A DNA stretch of 64,000 nucleotides. It comes from Sphingomonas sp. LT1P40 (GTDB lineage: Bacteria > Pseudomonadota > Alphaproteobacteria > Sphingomonadales > Sphingomonadaceae). Both the position numbers and the translations under genes were made by a program. The stretch spans positions 186,001 through 250,000 of the forward strand of contig NZ_JAXOJT010000001.1 of the NCBI RefSeq assembly GCF_036663835.1, in the 5' to 3' direction. The notes below the pieces were generated by a model. It made no database searches. It was not told the DNA's origin and was given only the letters and a program-made list of their open reading frames with translations. Of this stretch, positions 17,255 through 25,902 are shown one piece after another (positions within the stretch are counted from its first letter, which is position 1; each line of letters begins with the position of its first letter).

Positions 17255-18232
17255 TCAAATCTCGAAATTGATCATTTTGGCCATGATGAACGCACCGAGC
17301 CCCATCCAGATGATGCCGCCGCCACCGACCAGCATCAGCCGCTGATCGACGAAGAAGTTCTGCATATAGCTGTCGTTGATCATCCAGATCATGCCAAACA
17401 CGATAAACGGCAGCGCGCCGATGATATAGGCCGACGCCTTGGATTCGGACGACATCGCCTTGATCTTCAGCTTCATCTGGCTGCGCTTGCGCAATACTTC
17501 GGCCAGATTGGCGAGCGTCTCGGCCAGATTGCCGCCGGTCTCGCGCTGGATTGCGATGGTGATGGTGAAGAACTGGAATTCTGGCGTGCCCAGCCGGTCG
17601 GCGGTTTCCTGCAAAGCCTGATCGAGGGTGCGGCCGATCTTCATCTTGTCCGAAATCGCGCGAAACTCCTCACCCACCGGCCCATCGACTTCGGCACCGA
17701 CGACCCCAATCGTCTCGGTAATGGGCAGACCCGAACGAAGGCCGCGGACCAGCAGTTCGATGGCATCGGGGAACTTTGCAGTGAATTTGGCGACGCGGCG
17801 ATTGATGAAATAGCCGACCATGAAGTGTGGCAGGCCGGCACCGATGATGATGCCGACAAGCAACGCCAGCAATATCGGCAATCCGCGCAGTGCGAGCAAA
17901 CCGGTGATGACCACGACCAGACCCAGCGACACCAGGCCGTATTTCCCCACAGTCCAGTTCTTCCCGGTCATCGCCAGCCGCTTGCGCAGCTGGGCCGGGT
18001 TGGGAAGGATGCGGGCGGCGGCCCGGTCCATATTGGTCGCGCGGCTGGTCGAGATGCGGCGCATCTGGGCCTCAACCGCGCCGGTGCCGATCACGCCGAC
18101 ATGCCGGTCGCGCAACGACGTGAGCCGCCGCGCACCCGCCGCCTTTGCCGAAGGACCGGCAAAGGCGAGGATGAGCAGCGACAGCACCATGAAGGTGCCC
18201 CCCGCCATCAGCATCATCGGCAGCATATCCAT
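17255..18232 (-). CDS. tadB: Tad pilus inner-membrane platform protein TadB
   Basis: 325 residues. The N-terminal helix (MDMLPMMLMAGGTFMVLSLL) is followed by a cytoplasmic segment and two more membrane helices. The GspF domain contains FPDAIELLVRGLRSGLPITE and ETGGNLAETLANLAEVLRKR, and the C-terminus has further helices. This matches TadB, partner of TadC in the Flp pilus platform. In most tad loci the motor gene tadA/cpaF lies between cpaE and tadB. Here only 47 bases separate cpaE from tadB, so cpaF is absent from this position. Confidence 0.9.
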   Translation of the reverse strand: MDMLPMMLMAGGTFMVLSLLILAFAGPSAKAAGARRLTSLRDRHVGVIGTGAVEAQMRRISTSRATNMDRAAARILPNPAQLRKRLAMTGKNWTVGKYGLVSLGLVVVITGLLALRGLPILLALLVGIIIGAGLPHFMVGYFINRRVAKFTAKFPDAIELLVRGLRSGLPITETIGVVGAEVDGPVGEEFRAISDKMKIGRTLDQALQETADRLGTPEFQFFTITIAIQRETGGNLAETLANLAEVLRKRSQMKLKIKAMSSESKASAYIIGALPFIVFGMIWMINDSYMQNFFVDQRLMLVGGGGIIWMGLGAFIMAKMINFEI

Positions 18233-18279
18233 GCCCTGTTACGACTCCGAACCTGAAAAACCGGGCTAACCGGCAGTGC

Positions 18280-19569
18280 TTACGATTTGCTCTTCTTCGG
18301 CAGTTTCATCGAGAATCCGGAAAGCCTGCCGAGCAGCGACCCGCCTTTTGCGGATGCGACCTTGGCCTTTTCCTTGCGCCCTTCCTCACCGGCGTCGGTC
18401 AGCGCGACGACCTTCTCCGCGATCTCCGCCAGCGGCGCGAGCGCCTTGACGGTCTTGCCCGCCTCGGCGAGCGGCTTGCCCAGCTTTGCCGCTTGCACCG
18501 CGCTCTTCGACTCGAACGGAATGAGATAATCGATGCGCCGTTCGATCGAGCCCTCGAAATCCTTGCGGCTGATCTCCAGCTGTGCGGATGGCTGCACCTT
18601 GTTGGCGACGACGATCATCTGGGTATGCGGCGCGTTCGACTTGAACCAGCTGAGGATGCGGATCGCGTCGCGCGCCGCCGCCAGCGTCAGTTCGGTCACC
18701 AGCACCGCCACCTGAACATCGGTTATGAGATGCGGGTAATTGACCAGCATCGTGCGCGGCAGATCGACCACGGTACATTCAAATGCGCCGCGAATCTCCT
18801 CCTGCAACTGATAGAATGCCGCACCGTCGGTCATCACCGGCGAGTTGATCGGCGCTTCGGCCGACAGCACCGCCAGCTTGTCCGACGCCTTGACCATGGC
18901 GCGTTCGATGAACAATCCGTCGATCCGGCTGGGATTTTCGATCGCATCGGTCAGGCCGCGTCCCGGCTCTAGGTCGAGCGCGAGCGCGCCCGTGCCGAAA
19001 TGCACGTCGAGGTCGAGCAGGGCGGTGGTGCGCCCGCCTTTCTCGCTGAGCAGCCACGCCAGCGAGGTGGCCATCGTCGATGCCCCCGCACCGCCGCGCG
19101 TGCCGATCACGGCGACCGCGCAATGCGGGCGGTCGGACGATGCTTCGGCGTGCTTGGGCGCGTTGAACACCGTCTGCGCCTGCACGAACGCTTCGCGCAG
19201 CATGTCGGGGTTGAGCGGCTTCAGCAGGTAATCCTGAATGCCGCTGGCAACGAGGTCGCGGTACAGGCGCACATCGTTGACCTGCCCCGCCGCGATCACG
19301 ACCGTGCCGGGCTCGCATACTTCGGCCAGCGCGTTGATATCGTTCAGCGGATCGCCGCTTTCCGACAGATCGACAAACAGCACATTGGGGCTGGCGGAGA
19401 CCGACAGCGTCTGGACCGCATTGCGCAGTCCGCCCTTGTTGACCTTTTCGGGGTTCCAGCCCTGTTCGATGGCGATCGGACGGATCGCCTCCGCCGTCGT
19501 CTCGTCGCAGACAAAGGCGACGAACGGTTCGCGGTGTGCCGCGCGCTGGGGTGTGAAGGGTGCGTTCAC
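18280..19569 (-). CDS. cpaE: Pilus assembly protein CpaE/TadZ
   Basis: 429 residues from a GTG at 19569 that overlaps the cpaD stop (GTGA). The N-terminal half (about 15-135) is a receiver-like atypical domain containing VLFVDLSESGDP and SGIQDYLLKPLNPDML. The C-terminal half is a MinD/ParA-like ATPase domain with GTRGGAGAST in the P-loop position, LLDLDVHFGTGAL and VVDLPRTM. TadZ/CpaE proteins mark the pole and recruit the pilus machine. The frame is open far upstream on the same strand, but that extension is the out-of-frame shadow of cpaD. Confidence 0.9.
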   Translation of the reverse strand: MNAPFTPQRAAHREPFVAFVCDETTAEAIRPIAIEQGWNPEKVNKGGLRNAVQTLSVSASPNVLFVDLSESGDPLNDINALAEVCEPGTVVIAAGQVNDVRLYRDLVASGIQDYLLKPLNPDMLREAFVQAQTVFNAPKHAEASSDRPHCAVAVIGTRGGAGASTMATSLAWLLSEKGGRTTALLDLDVHFGTGALALDLEPGRGLTDAIENPSRIDGLFIERAMVKASDKLAVLSAEAPINSPVMTDGAAFYQLQEEIRGAFECTVVDLPRTMLVNYPHLITDVQVAVLVTELTLAAARDAIRILSWFKSNAPHTQMIVVANKVQPSAQLEISRKDFEGSIERRIDYLIPFESKSAVQAAKLGKPLAEAGKTVKALAPLAEIAEKVVALTDAGEEGRKEKAKVASAKGGSLLGRLSGFSMKLPKKSKS

Positions 19570-20201
19570 TGGCCGCCTCCGCCGGTGCTTTCGCTCTTCA
19601 GGCCGCCGGCACCGCTGGTCGGTGCCTTGCGCAGCGCATCGATCGCCTTGAAATTGGTCGCCGGATCGGCGGTGTCCGCACCCGGCTGACCGCGCACCAG
19701 ATCCTCCGGCCGCGCGATCATTGCGGCAAGGTTGCCGTTGGTCGCGCAGCCATAATTGGCGCCGGTCACGGCGTTGAAATTGGGTTCGGCTTCGCGCGAG
19801 AAATTGGGGCAGCCCGGCACGCTGGCGCGCATCCGGCTGACGATCACGCGGATCGTGCCGGGGGCAATCGCCCCGGCGGTAACCGGCGCATTGTCGGCAA
19901 CGAACAGGCCATAGCGGCTTGCCTCGGCGGAAATCTGCCCGCGCACGCCACTGCCCGACGGATCGTCGACATAGACGCGGTCGCCATAGGCCAGCCGCAG
20001 CGATGCCAGCCATCCCGCCACGCGTGCCTGTTCGCCGGGGGCGAGATAGGCACCGTCGGTGGCGGCATCGAAGACATAGTCGGTGCGCTGGACCACCGGC
20101 TGATTGACCGATTCCAGCCCGCGTTCGGCGGTGGTGCCGCCACAGGCTGTCAGCAGGCCGGCAGCGCCGGTCAGCAGCAGGATCGTGTTACGCTTCAACA
20201 T
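19566..20201 (-). CDS. cpaD: Pilus assembly lipoprotein CpaD
   Basis: 211 residues with a lipobox (LTAC, Cys about residue 20). The domain contains RVAGWLASLRLAYGDRVYVDDPSGSG, here described as a Pal/OmpA-unrelated CpaD core, followed by IRVIVSRMRASVPGCPNFS and NYGCATNGNLAAMIARPEDLVRG. The C-NFS...N-x-GCATNxNLAAMIxxPxDLxxG pattern is the CpaD family signature. It helps the CpaC secretin assemble in the outer membrane. It lies 18 bases downstream of cpaC and is coupled to cpaE. Confidence 0.9.
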   Translation of the reverse strand: MLKRNTILLLTGAAGLLTACGGTTAERGLESVNQPVVQRTDYVFDAATDGAYLAPGEQARVAGWLASLRLAYGDRVYVDDPSGSGVRGQISAEASRYGLFVADNAPVTAGAIAPGTIRVIVSRMRASVPGCPNFSREAEPNFNAVTGANYGCATNGNLAAMIARPEDLVRGQPGADTADPATNFKAIDALRKAPTSGAGGLKSESTGGGGQ

Positions 20202-20219
20202 CGGTGCGTGCTCCTGCGA

Positions 20220-21803
20220 TCAATTGAAACCGAAGCCGGGGGCCGGCTGCGACGAACCCTTTTTGCGCTTGCCGTCCTTCAACGGCTGCGGCGCGGGCAG
20301 GGCAGGGGTGGCAAGCGGCTGTTGCGGCTGCGGTTGGGGCTCGGGCGAAAGCGGATTGCTCGCGCCCAGCGAGGGCGCGGCACCGGCGGGCGGTGCCATT
20401 TGCGGCGTCGGGCGCTGGCCGCCGCTTTGTCCGCTGCCCAACTGGCCCATGAACACGCGCTGCGCGTCGGTCGGGGCCAGATAGCCGTCGGTCGGCAGCT
20501 TGATCTCGTTCGCGTTGACCGGCTTCACCAGATACGGGGTAATGACGATCACCAGCTCGGTCTCGCTGCGACGGAACCCGTTCGAGCGAAACAGCGCGCC
20601 GAGTATCGGGATGTCGCCCAGGCCCGGTGCCTTGTCGATATTATTGTCGTTGGTGTTCTGCATCAGCCCGCCGATCATCAGGCTCTGGCCCGATCCCAGC
20701 TCGACCGTCGTCTCCGCCCGGCGCGTGGTCAGCGCGGGCACCTGCGTGCCGCCGATCGTCACCGCACCCGCCGCCGACAGCTGCGACACTTCGGGGCGGA
20801 CGCGCAGCGAGATGCGGCCGTCCGACAGCACCGTGGGCGTATAAGCAAGGCTGACGCCATATTGCTTGTATTCGACCGATACCGCGCCCAGCCCCTGGCT
20901 GACCGGGATCGGGATTTCGCCGCCCGCGAGGAACGATCCGGTTTCACCCGACAGCGCGGTCAGGTTCGGGTTGGCGAGGGTGGAAACCTGACCCAGCTGT
21001 TCGCCCAGATCGAGCGAGCCGAGCAGGTCGAGGCCAAGCAGCTTGCCCGCGCCGAACAGCGATGCACCCAGCGCACCCTTGGTCACCGCAGTCGTGCCCG
21101 CGCTGCCCTCAACGCCGGTGCCGAGCGGGCCGCCGGGGGTATATTGCGAGAAGAACTGGCGACCCTGACCGATGCCGAACTTGAAGCCGCCGGTTGAATC
21201 CGCCGACGCCAGATTGACGCCGATATTCTTGGAGAAGCTGCGGCTGACCTCGGCGATGCGCACCTGCAGATTGACCTGCAGCGGCGTCGCGGTCTTGAGC
21301 CGCGACAGGATCTTGATGTCGGTACCGACGAACGCCTGTGCCAGCCGTTCGGCCTCTGCTGCGTCGTTCGGAGCGAGGACGGTGCCGGTCAGCAGGACGA
21401 AGCCGTTCATGGGCGTCGCGGTGATGTCCGCCTCCGGCATGGCGGTTTCCAGCATTGACTGGACCGTGTCGAAATTATTGCCGATGCGAACCGTCGCCGA
21501 ATAGATGACCTTGCCGGCCTTGGTGGTGGCATAGACCGTCGTCTCGCCGCTCTTCTTGCCGAACACCCACAATTGCGTCGGCGAGCGGACCTGAACGTCG
21601 GCGATCGCCGAATCGGCCACGAAAATGTCGGACATCGGCGCGTTAAGCGTGATGAGACGCCCGCGACCGGTGGCGATCTGGACCAGCCCGCGCGGCGCGG
21701 CGTGAACCGTCTGCGCGACCGCCGACACCGTTGGCACGGTGGTGGTCATCCCGACCACTGCGGCCAGCGCCAGCGACGCGCCTAACTTCCCCCTGAGACG
21801 CAT
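20220..21803 (-). CDS. cpaC: Tad pilus outer-membrane secretin CpaC
   Basis: 527 residues. The signal peptide is about residues 1-28. The BON/pilus-specific N-terminal domain contains GRGRLITLNAPMSDIFVADSAIADVQVRSP, listed here as two adjacent halves. The secretin core contains VNLQVRIAEVSR, FLAGGEIPIPV and VELGSGQSLMIGGLMQN, followed by GLGDIPILGALFRS. A Pro/Gln-rich tail follows about residue 470. It forms the outer-membrane channel for the Flp pilus. The start was placed at 21803; an alternative open frame reaches 21830 but overlaps cpaB. Confidence 0.93.
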   Translation of the reverse strand: MRLRGKLGASLALAAVVGMTTTVPTVSAVAQTVHAAPRGLVQIATGRGRLITLNAPMSDIFVADSAIADVQVRSPTQLWVFGKKSGETTVYATTKAGKVIYSATVRIGNNFDTVQSMLETAMPEADITATPMNGFVLLTGTVLAPNDAAEAERLAQAFVGTDIKILSRLKTATPLQVNLQVRIAEVSRSFSKNIGVNLASADSTGGFKFGIGQGRQFFSQYTPGGPLGTGVEGSAGTTAVTKGALGASLFGAGKLLGLDLLGSLDLGEQLGQVSTLANPNLTALSGETGSFLAGGEIPIPVSQGLGAVSVEYKQYGVSLAYTPTVLSDGRISLRVRPEVSQLSAAGAVTIGGTQVPALTTRRAETTVELGSGQSLMIGGLMQNTNDNNIDKAPGLGDIPILGALFRSNGFRRSETELVIVITPYLVKPVNANEIKLPTDGYLAPTDAQRVFMGQLGSGQSGGQRPTPQMAPPAGAAPSLGASNPLSPEPQPQPQQPLATPALPAPQPLKDGKRKKGSSQPAPGFGFN

Positions 21804-21804
21804 G

Positions 21805-22824
21805 TCAGTTCTTTCCCCCAACCGGAACAACAGTCACGGCATTGCCTCTTGAAATCTTGACGATCGGCCCTTCCGGAATGACGATCCCGCCCGGAGTGCC
21901 ACCGTCCACACGCACTTCGGCTTTCGGCTTGGCCGGGACGGTGCTGCGCTGAAAGCGCGAGACATCGGCCCCGGTGGTCAGCGTCGATCCGCCTTCGATC
22001 GGCCGCGATGCGACGCGGGCGAGCATGGCCTTTTCCGCCTTGGGATCGGTACCGTCTGGCACGGACACTTCGCCCGCCGCGATGGCCTGTTCGAGTTCGC
22101 CCTGATTGTCGGCGATCGAACGCAGCGATAGCGACAGCGAACCTAGCGTCTGCGCGACCGCGATCTTCTCCGCGATACGCGGCGTCGCTTCGACCGTGAC
22201 CGTCGAATAAGTGGAGACGACGGTGTTGCCCGCCTCGTCCTGTTGCTTGTCGGTCCGCTGATCGGTGGCGAGCACGCGCATGTTGCGCAGCACCGTCTCC
22301 GACGCCTTGAGCGGTGGGCCATCGCCGCCCCCGGCGACCGACTGGGTGAGAATCAGATCGACCCGGTCGCCCGGGAAAACAAAGCCGGCAACCGCGCTCT
22401 GGGCGGAAACCGGAACGGTCACCGCGCGCATGCCTGCACCGAGTGCGGCGGCAAGGAAGCCGCGGTCACCGGGCTTGACCAGCGCGCCCTGCGAGATCGG
22501 CTGTCCGGCGGAAATCGGGAAGCGGACGACCGTACCCTGAAGCGATTTCAGGTCGGTGCCTTCGCGCTTGAAATAGGCCCCTTCGACCATTTCCTGTGGC
22601 CAGGGGATGAACTTCAGTGATTCGGGGCCGAGGATCGTGCCGACCGGCAACGCCTTGGTCGCCACCAGCACTTCGACGCCCGTGACCGCCGCCGGACCGC
22701 CCGGAACGGGGGCCGCATCGGCGACGGGTGCGGAGCTGCCGACCATCAGCGTGCGCGCCATGAACGCGGTGATCGCCGCGACGAAGAGCGCGCCGACCAG
22801 CAGAATGATCTTCCGTCCATCCAT
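21805..22824 (-). CDS. cpaB: Flp pilus assembly protein CpaB (RcpC)
   Basis: 339 residues. An N-terminal membrane helix (about 6-26, ILLVGALFVAAITAFMA) is followed by a SAF/beta-clip domain with VLVATKALPVGTILGPESL and FPISAGQPISQGALVKPGDRG. The RcpC domain has GMRAVTVPVSAQSAVAGFVFPGDRVDLI, described here in two parts. CpaB/RcpC is a periplasmic protein that tunes pilus structure and secretin assembly. Its stop is two bases before the cpaC start. It is the first pilus gene after cpaA in the minus-strand transcript. Confidence 0.9.
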   Translation of the reverse strand: MDGRKIILLVGALFVAAITAFMARTLMVGSSAPVADAAPVPGGPAAVTGVEVLVATKALPVGTILGPESLKFIPWPQEMVEGAYFKREGTDLKSLQGTVVRFPISAGQPISQGALVKPGDRGFLAAALGAGMRAVTVPVSAQSAVAGFVFPGDRVDLILTQSVAGGGDGPPLKASETVLRNMRVLATDQRTDKQQDEAGNTVVSTYSTVTVEATPRIAEKIAVAQTLGSLSLSLRSIADNQGELEQAIAAGEVSVPDGTDPKAEKAMLARVASRPIEGGSTLTTGADVSRFQRSTVPAKPKAEVRVDGGTPGGIVIPEGPIVKISRGNAVTVVPVGGKN

Positions 22825-22876
22825 GACTTCACAGGCCTTTCAAGTCTTCCGACCGGGTTTCACCGGCGTTAAGTAT

Positions 22877-23347
22877 TCACGTGAACTGGTTAAGAATGGG
22901 TTCGCGCAGTGTGAGCAGCGCGGCGATGGCAATGGCGATGCCATATGGAATCTCGGGCTGCGCGCTTTGCCGCCGCCACCATTTGTCGATCAGCATCAGC
23001 AGCGTGATCGCCCCGCCCGCCAGCGACATGATGACCAGCATCGTCATCAGCGGCTGAAACGGAAACCACAAAGCCAGCGCGCCGATCATCTTGACGTCGC
23101 CGCCGCCCATCATGCCAAAGTGGAAAGCCCCGGCGAAAACCGCGAAAACCAGCAATGCGATACCGATCTGGAGCGCGATCTCCGGCCATAGCGACAGACC
23201 GCCCGCGATCCAGAACGGCACCGCCAGCAGGGCGATGGCGGCGTTCTTCCAATTAGCGATCTCACGGATTCGCGCGTCCTCGATCCCGGCCGAAACCAGG
23301 ATCAGGCCCAGCAGGACCAGCAACAGCACAGAAACTATCGCCCCCAT
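22877..23347 (-). CDS. cpaA: Prepilin peptidase CpaA/TadV (type IV leader peptidase-like)
   Basis: 156 residues, the short form without a cytoplasmic methylase domain. Several membrane helices are visible, and FHFGMMGGGDVKMIGALALW contains the GGGDxK form of the GxGD aspartic protease motif; the other catalytic Asp is in VSAGIEDARIREIANW. It should cleave Flp prepilin leaders in the inner membrane. The start at 23347 gives MGAIVSVLLL; the frame is open further upstream but would run into the divergent hydrolase gene. No Flp pilin gene is found between it and cpaB or upstream. Confidence 0.88.
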   Translation of the reverse strand: MGAIVSVLLLVLLGLILVSAGIEDARIREIANWKNAAIALLAVPFWIAGGLSLWPEIALQIGIALLVFAVFAGAFHFGMMGGGDVKMIGALALWFPFQPLMTMLVIMSLAGGAITLLMLIDKWWRRQSAQPEIPYGIAIAIAALLTLREPILNQFT

Positions 23348-23397
23348 AATCAGCAAATGCCTAGACGTGGAGCCTTTCCAAAACGTAACCACCCCAA

Positions 23398-24351
23398 ATG
23401 GCCTCTTCACCATTCGCCCCTTCACCCTTCGATCGCCGTGCCGTTCCTGCGGGCGCACAAGTCACGTCATGGACCGCGCGTGACGGCTGGGACCTGCGCT
23501 GCTTCGCGTGGCCGGTCGACGGCACCGCGCGGGGTTCGATCCTGTTTCAGGGCGGGCGCGGCGACGTGTTCGAGAAATATTTCGAGGCGTTCGATCACTG
23601 GCACGGTCGCGGCTGGACGATCACTGCGTTCGACTGGCGCGGACAGGGCGGGTCGGGGCGGCTGACCGAGGCCAGAAATTGCGGCCATATCGAAGATTTC
23701 GCGCAATATACCGCCGATTTCCGGGATTTCGTGCGCGATTGGCAGGCGGCGACGCCGGGGCCGCATGTCATCATCGGTCACTCGATGGGCGGGCATCTGG
23801 TGCTGCGCGGGCTGGCCGAGGGGGTGCGGCCCGATGCGGCGGTGCTGATCGCGCCGATGCTGGGGCTGAAATCGCCATTCGGTGCGGCGCTGGGCGAGCG
23901 GTTTGCGCGGATATTGGGCGGCGTCGGCGATTCGTCGCGGCCGGCGTGGAAAGGGAATGAAAAGCCCTACACCACCGACACCCGCGAATCGCTGCTGACT
24001 CACGACAACGACCGTTATCAGGACGAATTATGGTGGCAGCAGGCGAATCCCGAGACGGTGACCGGTCCGCCGAGCTGGAAATGGCTGATCGAAGCATTCC
24101 GCTCGACCCGGGAGTTGCGCGCCAATCCCGCGCTCAAGACATTGAACGTGCCGATCCTCGCGCTGATCGCCGAGGCTGACGGGCTGGTCGATGCCAAGGC
24201 GGCGATTGCGACCGTGGGCAAGCTGCCCGATGCGCGGATCGTCCGCTTCGGCCAGGGGAGCGCACACGAAATCCTGCGTGAGGCGGACAAGGTGCGCAAT
24301 CGCGCGATCGGTGAGATCGACCTGTTCCTGCAGGCGCGGCTGGGACGGTGA
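23398..24351 (+). CDS. Alpha/beta hydrolase (lysophospholipase-like)
   Basis: 317 residues. The nucleophile elbow GHSMGG places Ser129 as nucleophile. The acid is probably the Asp in LIAEADGLVD, and the base is His in QGSAHEILRE. The sequence FDWRGQGGSGR before the elbow is the usual oxyanion/cap region. It resembles the monoacylglycerol lipase/lysophospholipase (PldB) group of serine hydrolases, which act on lysophospholipids or monoglycerides. The exact substrate is unknown. It is coupled to the next gene by a GTGA overlap and divergent from cpaA, with 50 bases between starts. Confidence 0.8.
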   Translation: MASSPFAPSPFDRRAVPAGAQVTSWTARDGWDLRCFAWPVDGTARGSILFQGGRGDVFEKYFEAFDHWHGRGWTITAFDWRGQGGSGRLTEARNCGHIEDFAQYTADFRDFVRDWQAATPGPHVIIGHSMGGHLVLRGLAEGVRPDAAVLIAPMLGLKSPFGAALGERFARILGGVGDSSRPAWKGNEKPYTTDTRESLLTHDNDRYQDELWWQQANPETVTGPPSWKWLIEAFRSTRELRANPALKTLNVPILALIAEADGLVDAKAAIATVGKLPDARIVRFGQGSAHEILREADKVRNRAIGEIDLFLQARLGR

Positions 24352-25457
24352 GCACGCGCTACGACGTTGCGATCATCGGCGCGGGGATTGCGGGCGCGAG
24401 CCTGGCTGCCGAGATCGCGGCCCATGCTAGCGTGGTGATGCTGGAGGCGGAGGATCAGCCCGGCTATCATTCGACCGGGCGCTCGGCCGCGTTCTGGTCA
24501 GAAACCTATGGCGGGCCGAACATTCAGCCGCTGGCAAGCGCATCGGGACCCTATCTGCGCAATCCGCCGGCGAAACTGGGGGGCGAAAGCTTCCTCTCGC
24601 CGCGCGGCGAATTGTTCATTGCGACGCGCACGGATCGGCATGTGCTGGACGGCTTTGTCGATCAATTCGCGGCGGCGGGGGTGGTGCTGGCCGATGTCGA
24701 TCCTGCTGCGCACTGCCCCGGCATCCGGCCCGAATGGACCGAGGCGCTGTACGATCCGACCTGTTCGGATATCGACGTGGCGCGGTTGCACGCCGCCTAT
24801 CTTGCGGCAGCGCGGCGGGCGGGGGCTGTGCTGGTGTGTTCGGCGGCGGTGACGGCGGCGGCGCGGACGGATCGCTGGCGGATCGAGACCAAGGCTGGGC
24901 CGTTCGAGGCGGACATATTGGTCAACGCGGCGGGGGCATGGGCCGATCCGGTCGCGGCGCTGGCCGGGGTTGCGCCGATCGGGGTGAAGCCGCTGCGGCG
25001 CACGATGGTGCAGCTGCGCGTCGATCCACCTGCGCCGATGACGCTGCCTTTGGTCCGCGATGCGCGTGACCGCTTCTATTTCAAGCCGGAAGCGGGCGGC
25101 CGCATCTGGCTGTCGCCGCATGACGAGATTCCGACCGCACCGTGCGACGCCGCGCCGGAGGAGATCGACGTCGCCATCGCCATTGATAAGCTAGGCACCG
25201 CGGTCGACTGGCGCGTGCAGGCGGTCGAACGCAAATGGGCTGGCCTCCGAACCTTCGCGCCCGACCGCAAGCCGGTCTATGGCTTCGACCCCATCGCGCG
25301 CGGCTTCTTCTGGTGTGCGGGGCAAGGCGGGTTCGGCATCCAGACATCGCCGGTCGCGTCGAAGCTGGCGGCGGCGATGCTGTTGGGCACGCCGGTCGAT
25401 CCGCTGGCCGCGCATATCGACCCCGACAAATATTCGATCCGCCGATTCCGCAACTAG
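24348..25457 (+). CDS. FAD-dependent oxidoreductase, D-amino acid (D-arginine) dehydrogenase-like
   Basis: 369 residues from a GTG overlapping the previous stop. The N-terminus has a Rossmann FAD site (YDVAIIGAGIAGASLAAEIA, residues about 5-24) and then EDQPGYHSTGRSAAFWSETYG. The DAO domain continues to FWCAGQGGFGIQTSP near the end. The QPGYHSTGRSAA motif is shared with D-arginine dehydrogenase DauA and related enzymes. It likely oxidises a D- or N-substituted amino acid to a 2-oxo acid plus ammonia with electrons passed to an acceptor. Substrate not determined. It is probably cotranscribed with the upstream hydrolase. Confidence 0.75.
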   Translation: MSTRYDVAIIGAGIAGASLAAEIAAHASVVMLEAEDQPGYHSTGRSAAFWSETYGGPNIQPLASASGPYLRNPPAKLGGESFLSPRGELFIATRTDRHVLDGFVDQFAAAGVVLADVDPAAHCPGIRPEWTEALYDPTCSDIDVARLHAAYLAAARRAGAVLVCSAAVTAAARTDRWRIETKAGPFEADILVNAAGAWADPVAALAGVAPIGVKPLRRTMVQLRVDPPAPMTLPLVRDARDRFYFKPEAGGRIWLSPHDEIPTAPCDAAPEEIDVAIAIDKLGTAVDWRVQAVERKWAGLRTFAPDRKPVYGFDPIARGFFWCAGQGGFGIQTSPVASKLAAAMLLGTPVDPLAAHIDPDKYSIRRFRN

Positions 25458-25508
25458 ACGCGTTTGCCGGATCGGCTATCGTTGGGGAACCGCAACGAGG
25501 AGGCCGAC

Positions 25509-25682
25509 ATGGCGCACAAATTCGTGATCGAGCAGAACAAGGCCGGCGAGTATGTCGCCAAGTTCAAATATAATGCCGAGACGATCTTCTGGACCGAAGG
25601 CTATACCAGCAAGGCATCGGCGAAGAATGCGATCGAGTCGATACTGAAGAATGGCCCCGGCGCCGCGGTCGAAGAGGGCTGA
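25509..25682 (+). CDS. YegP family protein (DUF1508)
   Basis: 57 residues. The pattern FVIEQNKAGEYVAKFKYN ... ILWTEGY-like (here IFWTEGYTSKASAKNAIESILKNG) is the single DUF1508 repeat found in YegP-like small proteins. The function is not known in detail; E. coli YegP has two such repeats, whereas this one has one. I chose the ATG at 25509 with GAGGAGG just upstream; the frame is open 15 codons further. A strong terminator follows 40 bases after the stop. Confidence 0.8.
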   Translation: MAHKFVIEQNKAGEYVAKFKYNAETIFWTEGYTSKASAKNAIESILKNGPGAAVEEG

Positions 25683-25722
25683 GGCCACTGCCCTTGTAAT
25701 GTTGGAATTCATTTGCTGTGTC

Positions 25723-25754
25723 AGAGCGTGCCGGAAAGCCCGGCGCGCTCTTTG
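25723..25754 (+). terminator. Rho-independent terminator after the YegP-like gene
   Basis: A 12-bp stem with one G-T pair (25723-25734 with 25740-25751), loop AAAGC, then TTTG. It ends transcription from the plus strand before the convergent rnhA. Confidence 0.7.
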
Positions 25755-25875
25755 ACAGTGTCAACCGTTTCTAGGCCCATGCAAATTGGGCGCAGGTTTG
25801 ATTTTGTATGATTACATTAGGTTGTCGATTGACAAGCGGTTGACACACACCGTCAAAACCATGCGTTTATGTCAA
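25752..25875. repeat. Cluster of TTGACA/TGTCAA motifs in a convergent intergenic region
   Basis: TTGACA or its complement occurs five times: TTGACA-G-TGTCAA palindrome at 25752-25764, TTGACA at 25829 and 25840, and TGTCAA at 25870. A partial copy (CGTCAA) is at 25851. The region is more A+T-rich than its surroundings and lies between two convergent gene ends (25682 and 25903), so these are not simply -35 boxes of flanking genes. No open reading frame is convincing here. Confidence 0.4.
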
Positions 25876-25902
25876 GAATGACAAGGGTGAGCAGGCCGAA
25901 TT

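Noticed and set aside
18233..18279. Remnant of cpaF between cpaE and tadB
   Set aside because: Only 47 bases and no trace of an ATPase sequence.
19560..21197. 545-codon plus-strand open frame over cpaD and cpaC
   Set aside because: Antisense to recognised pilus genes; no domain or start signal.
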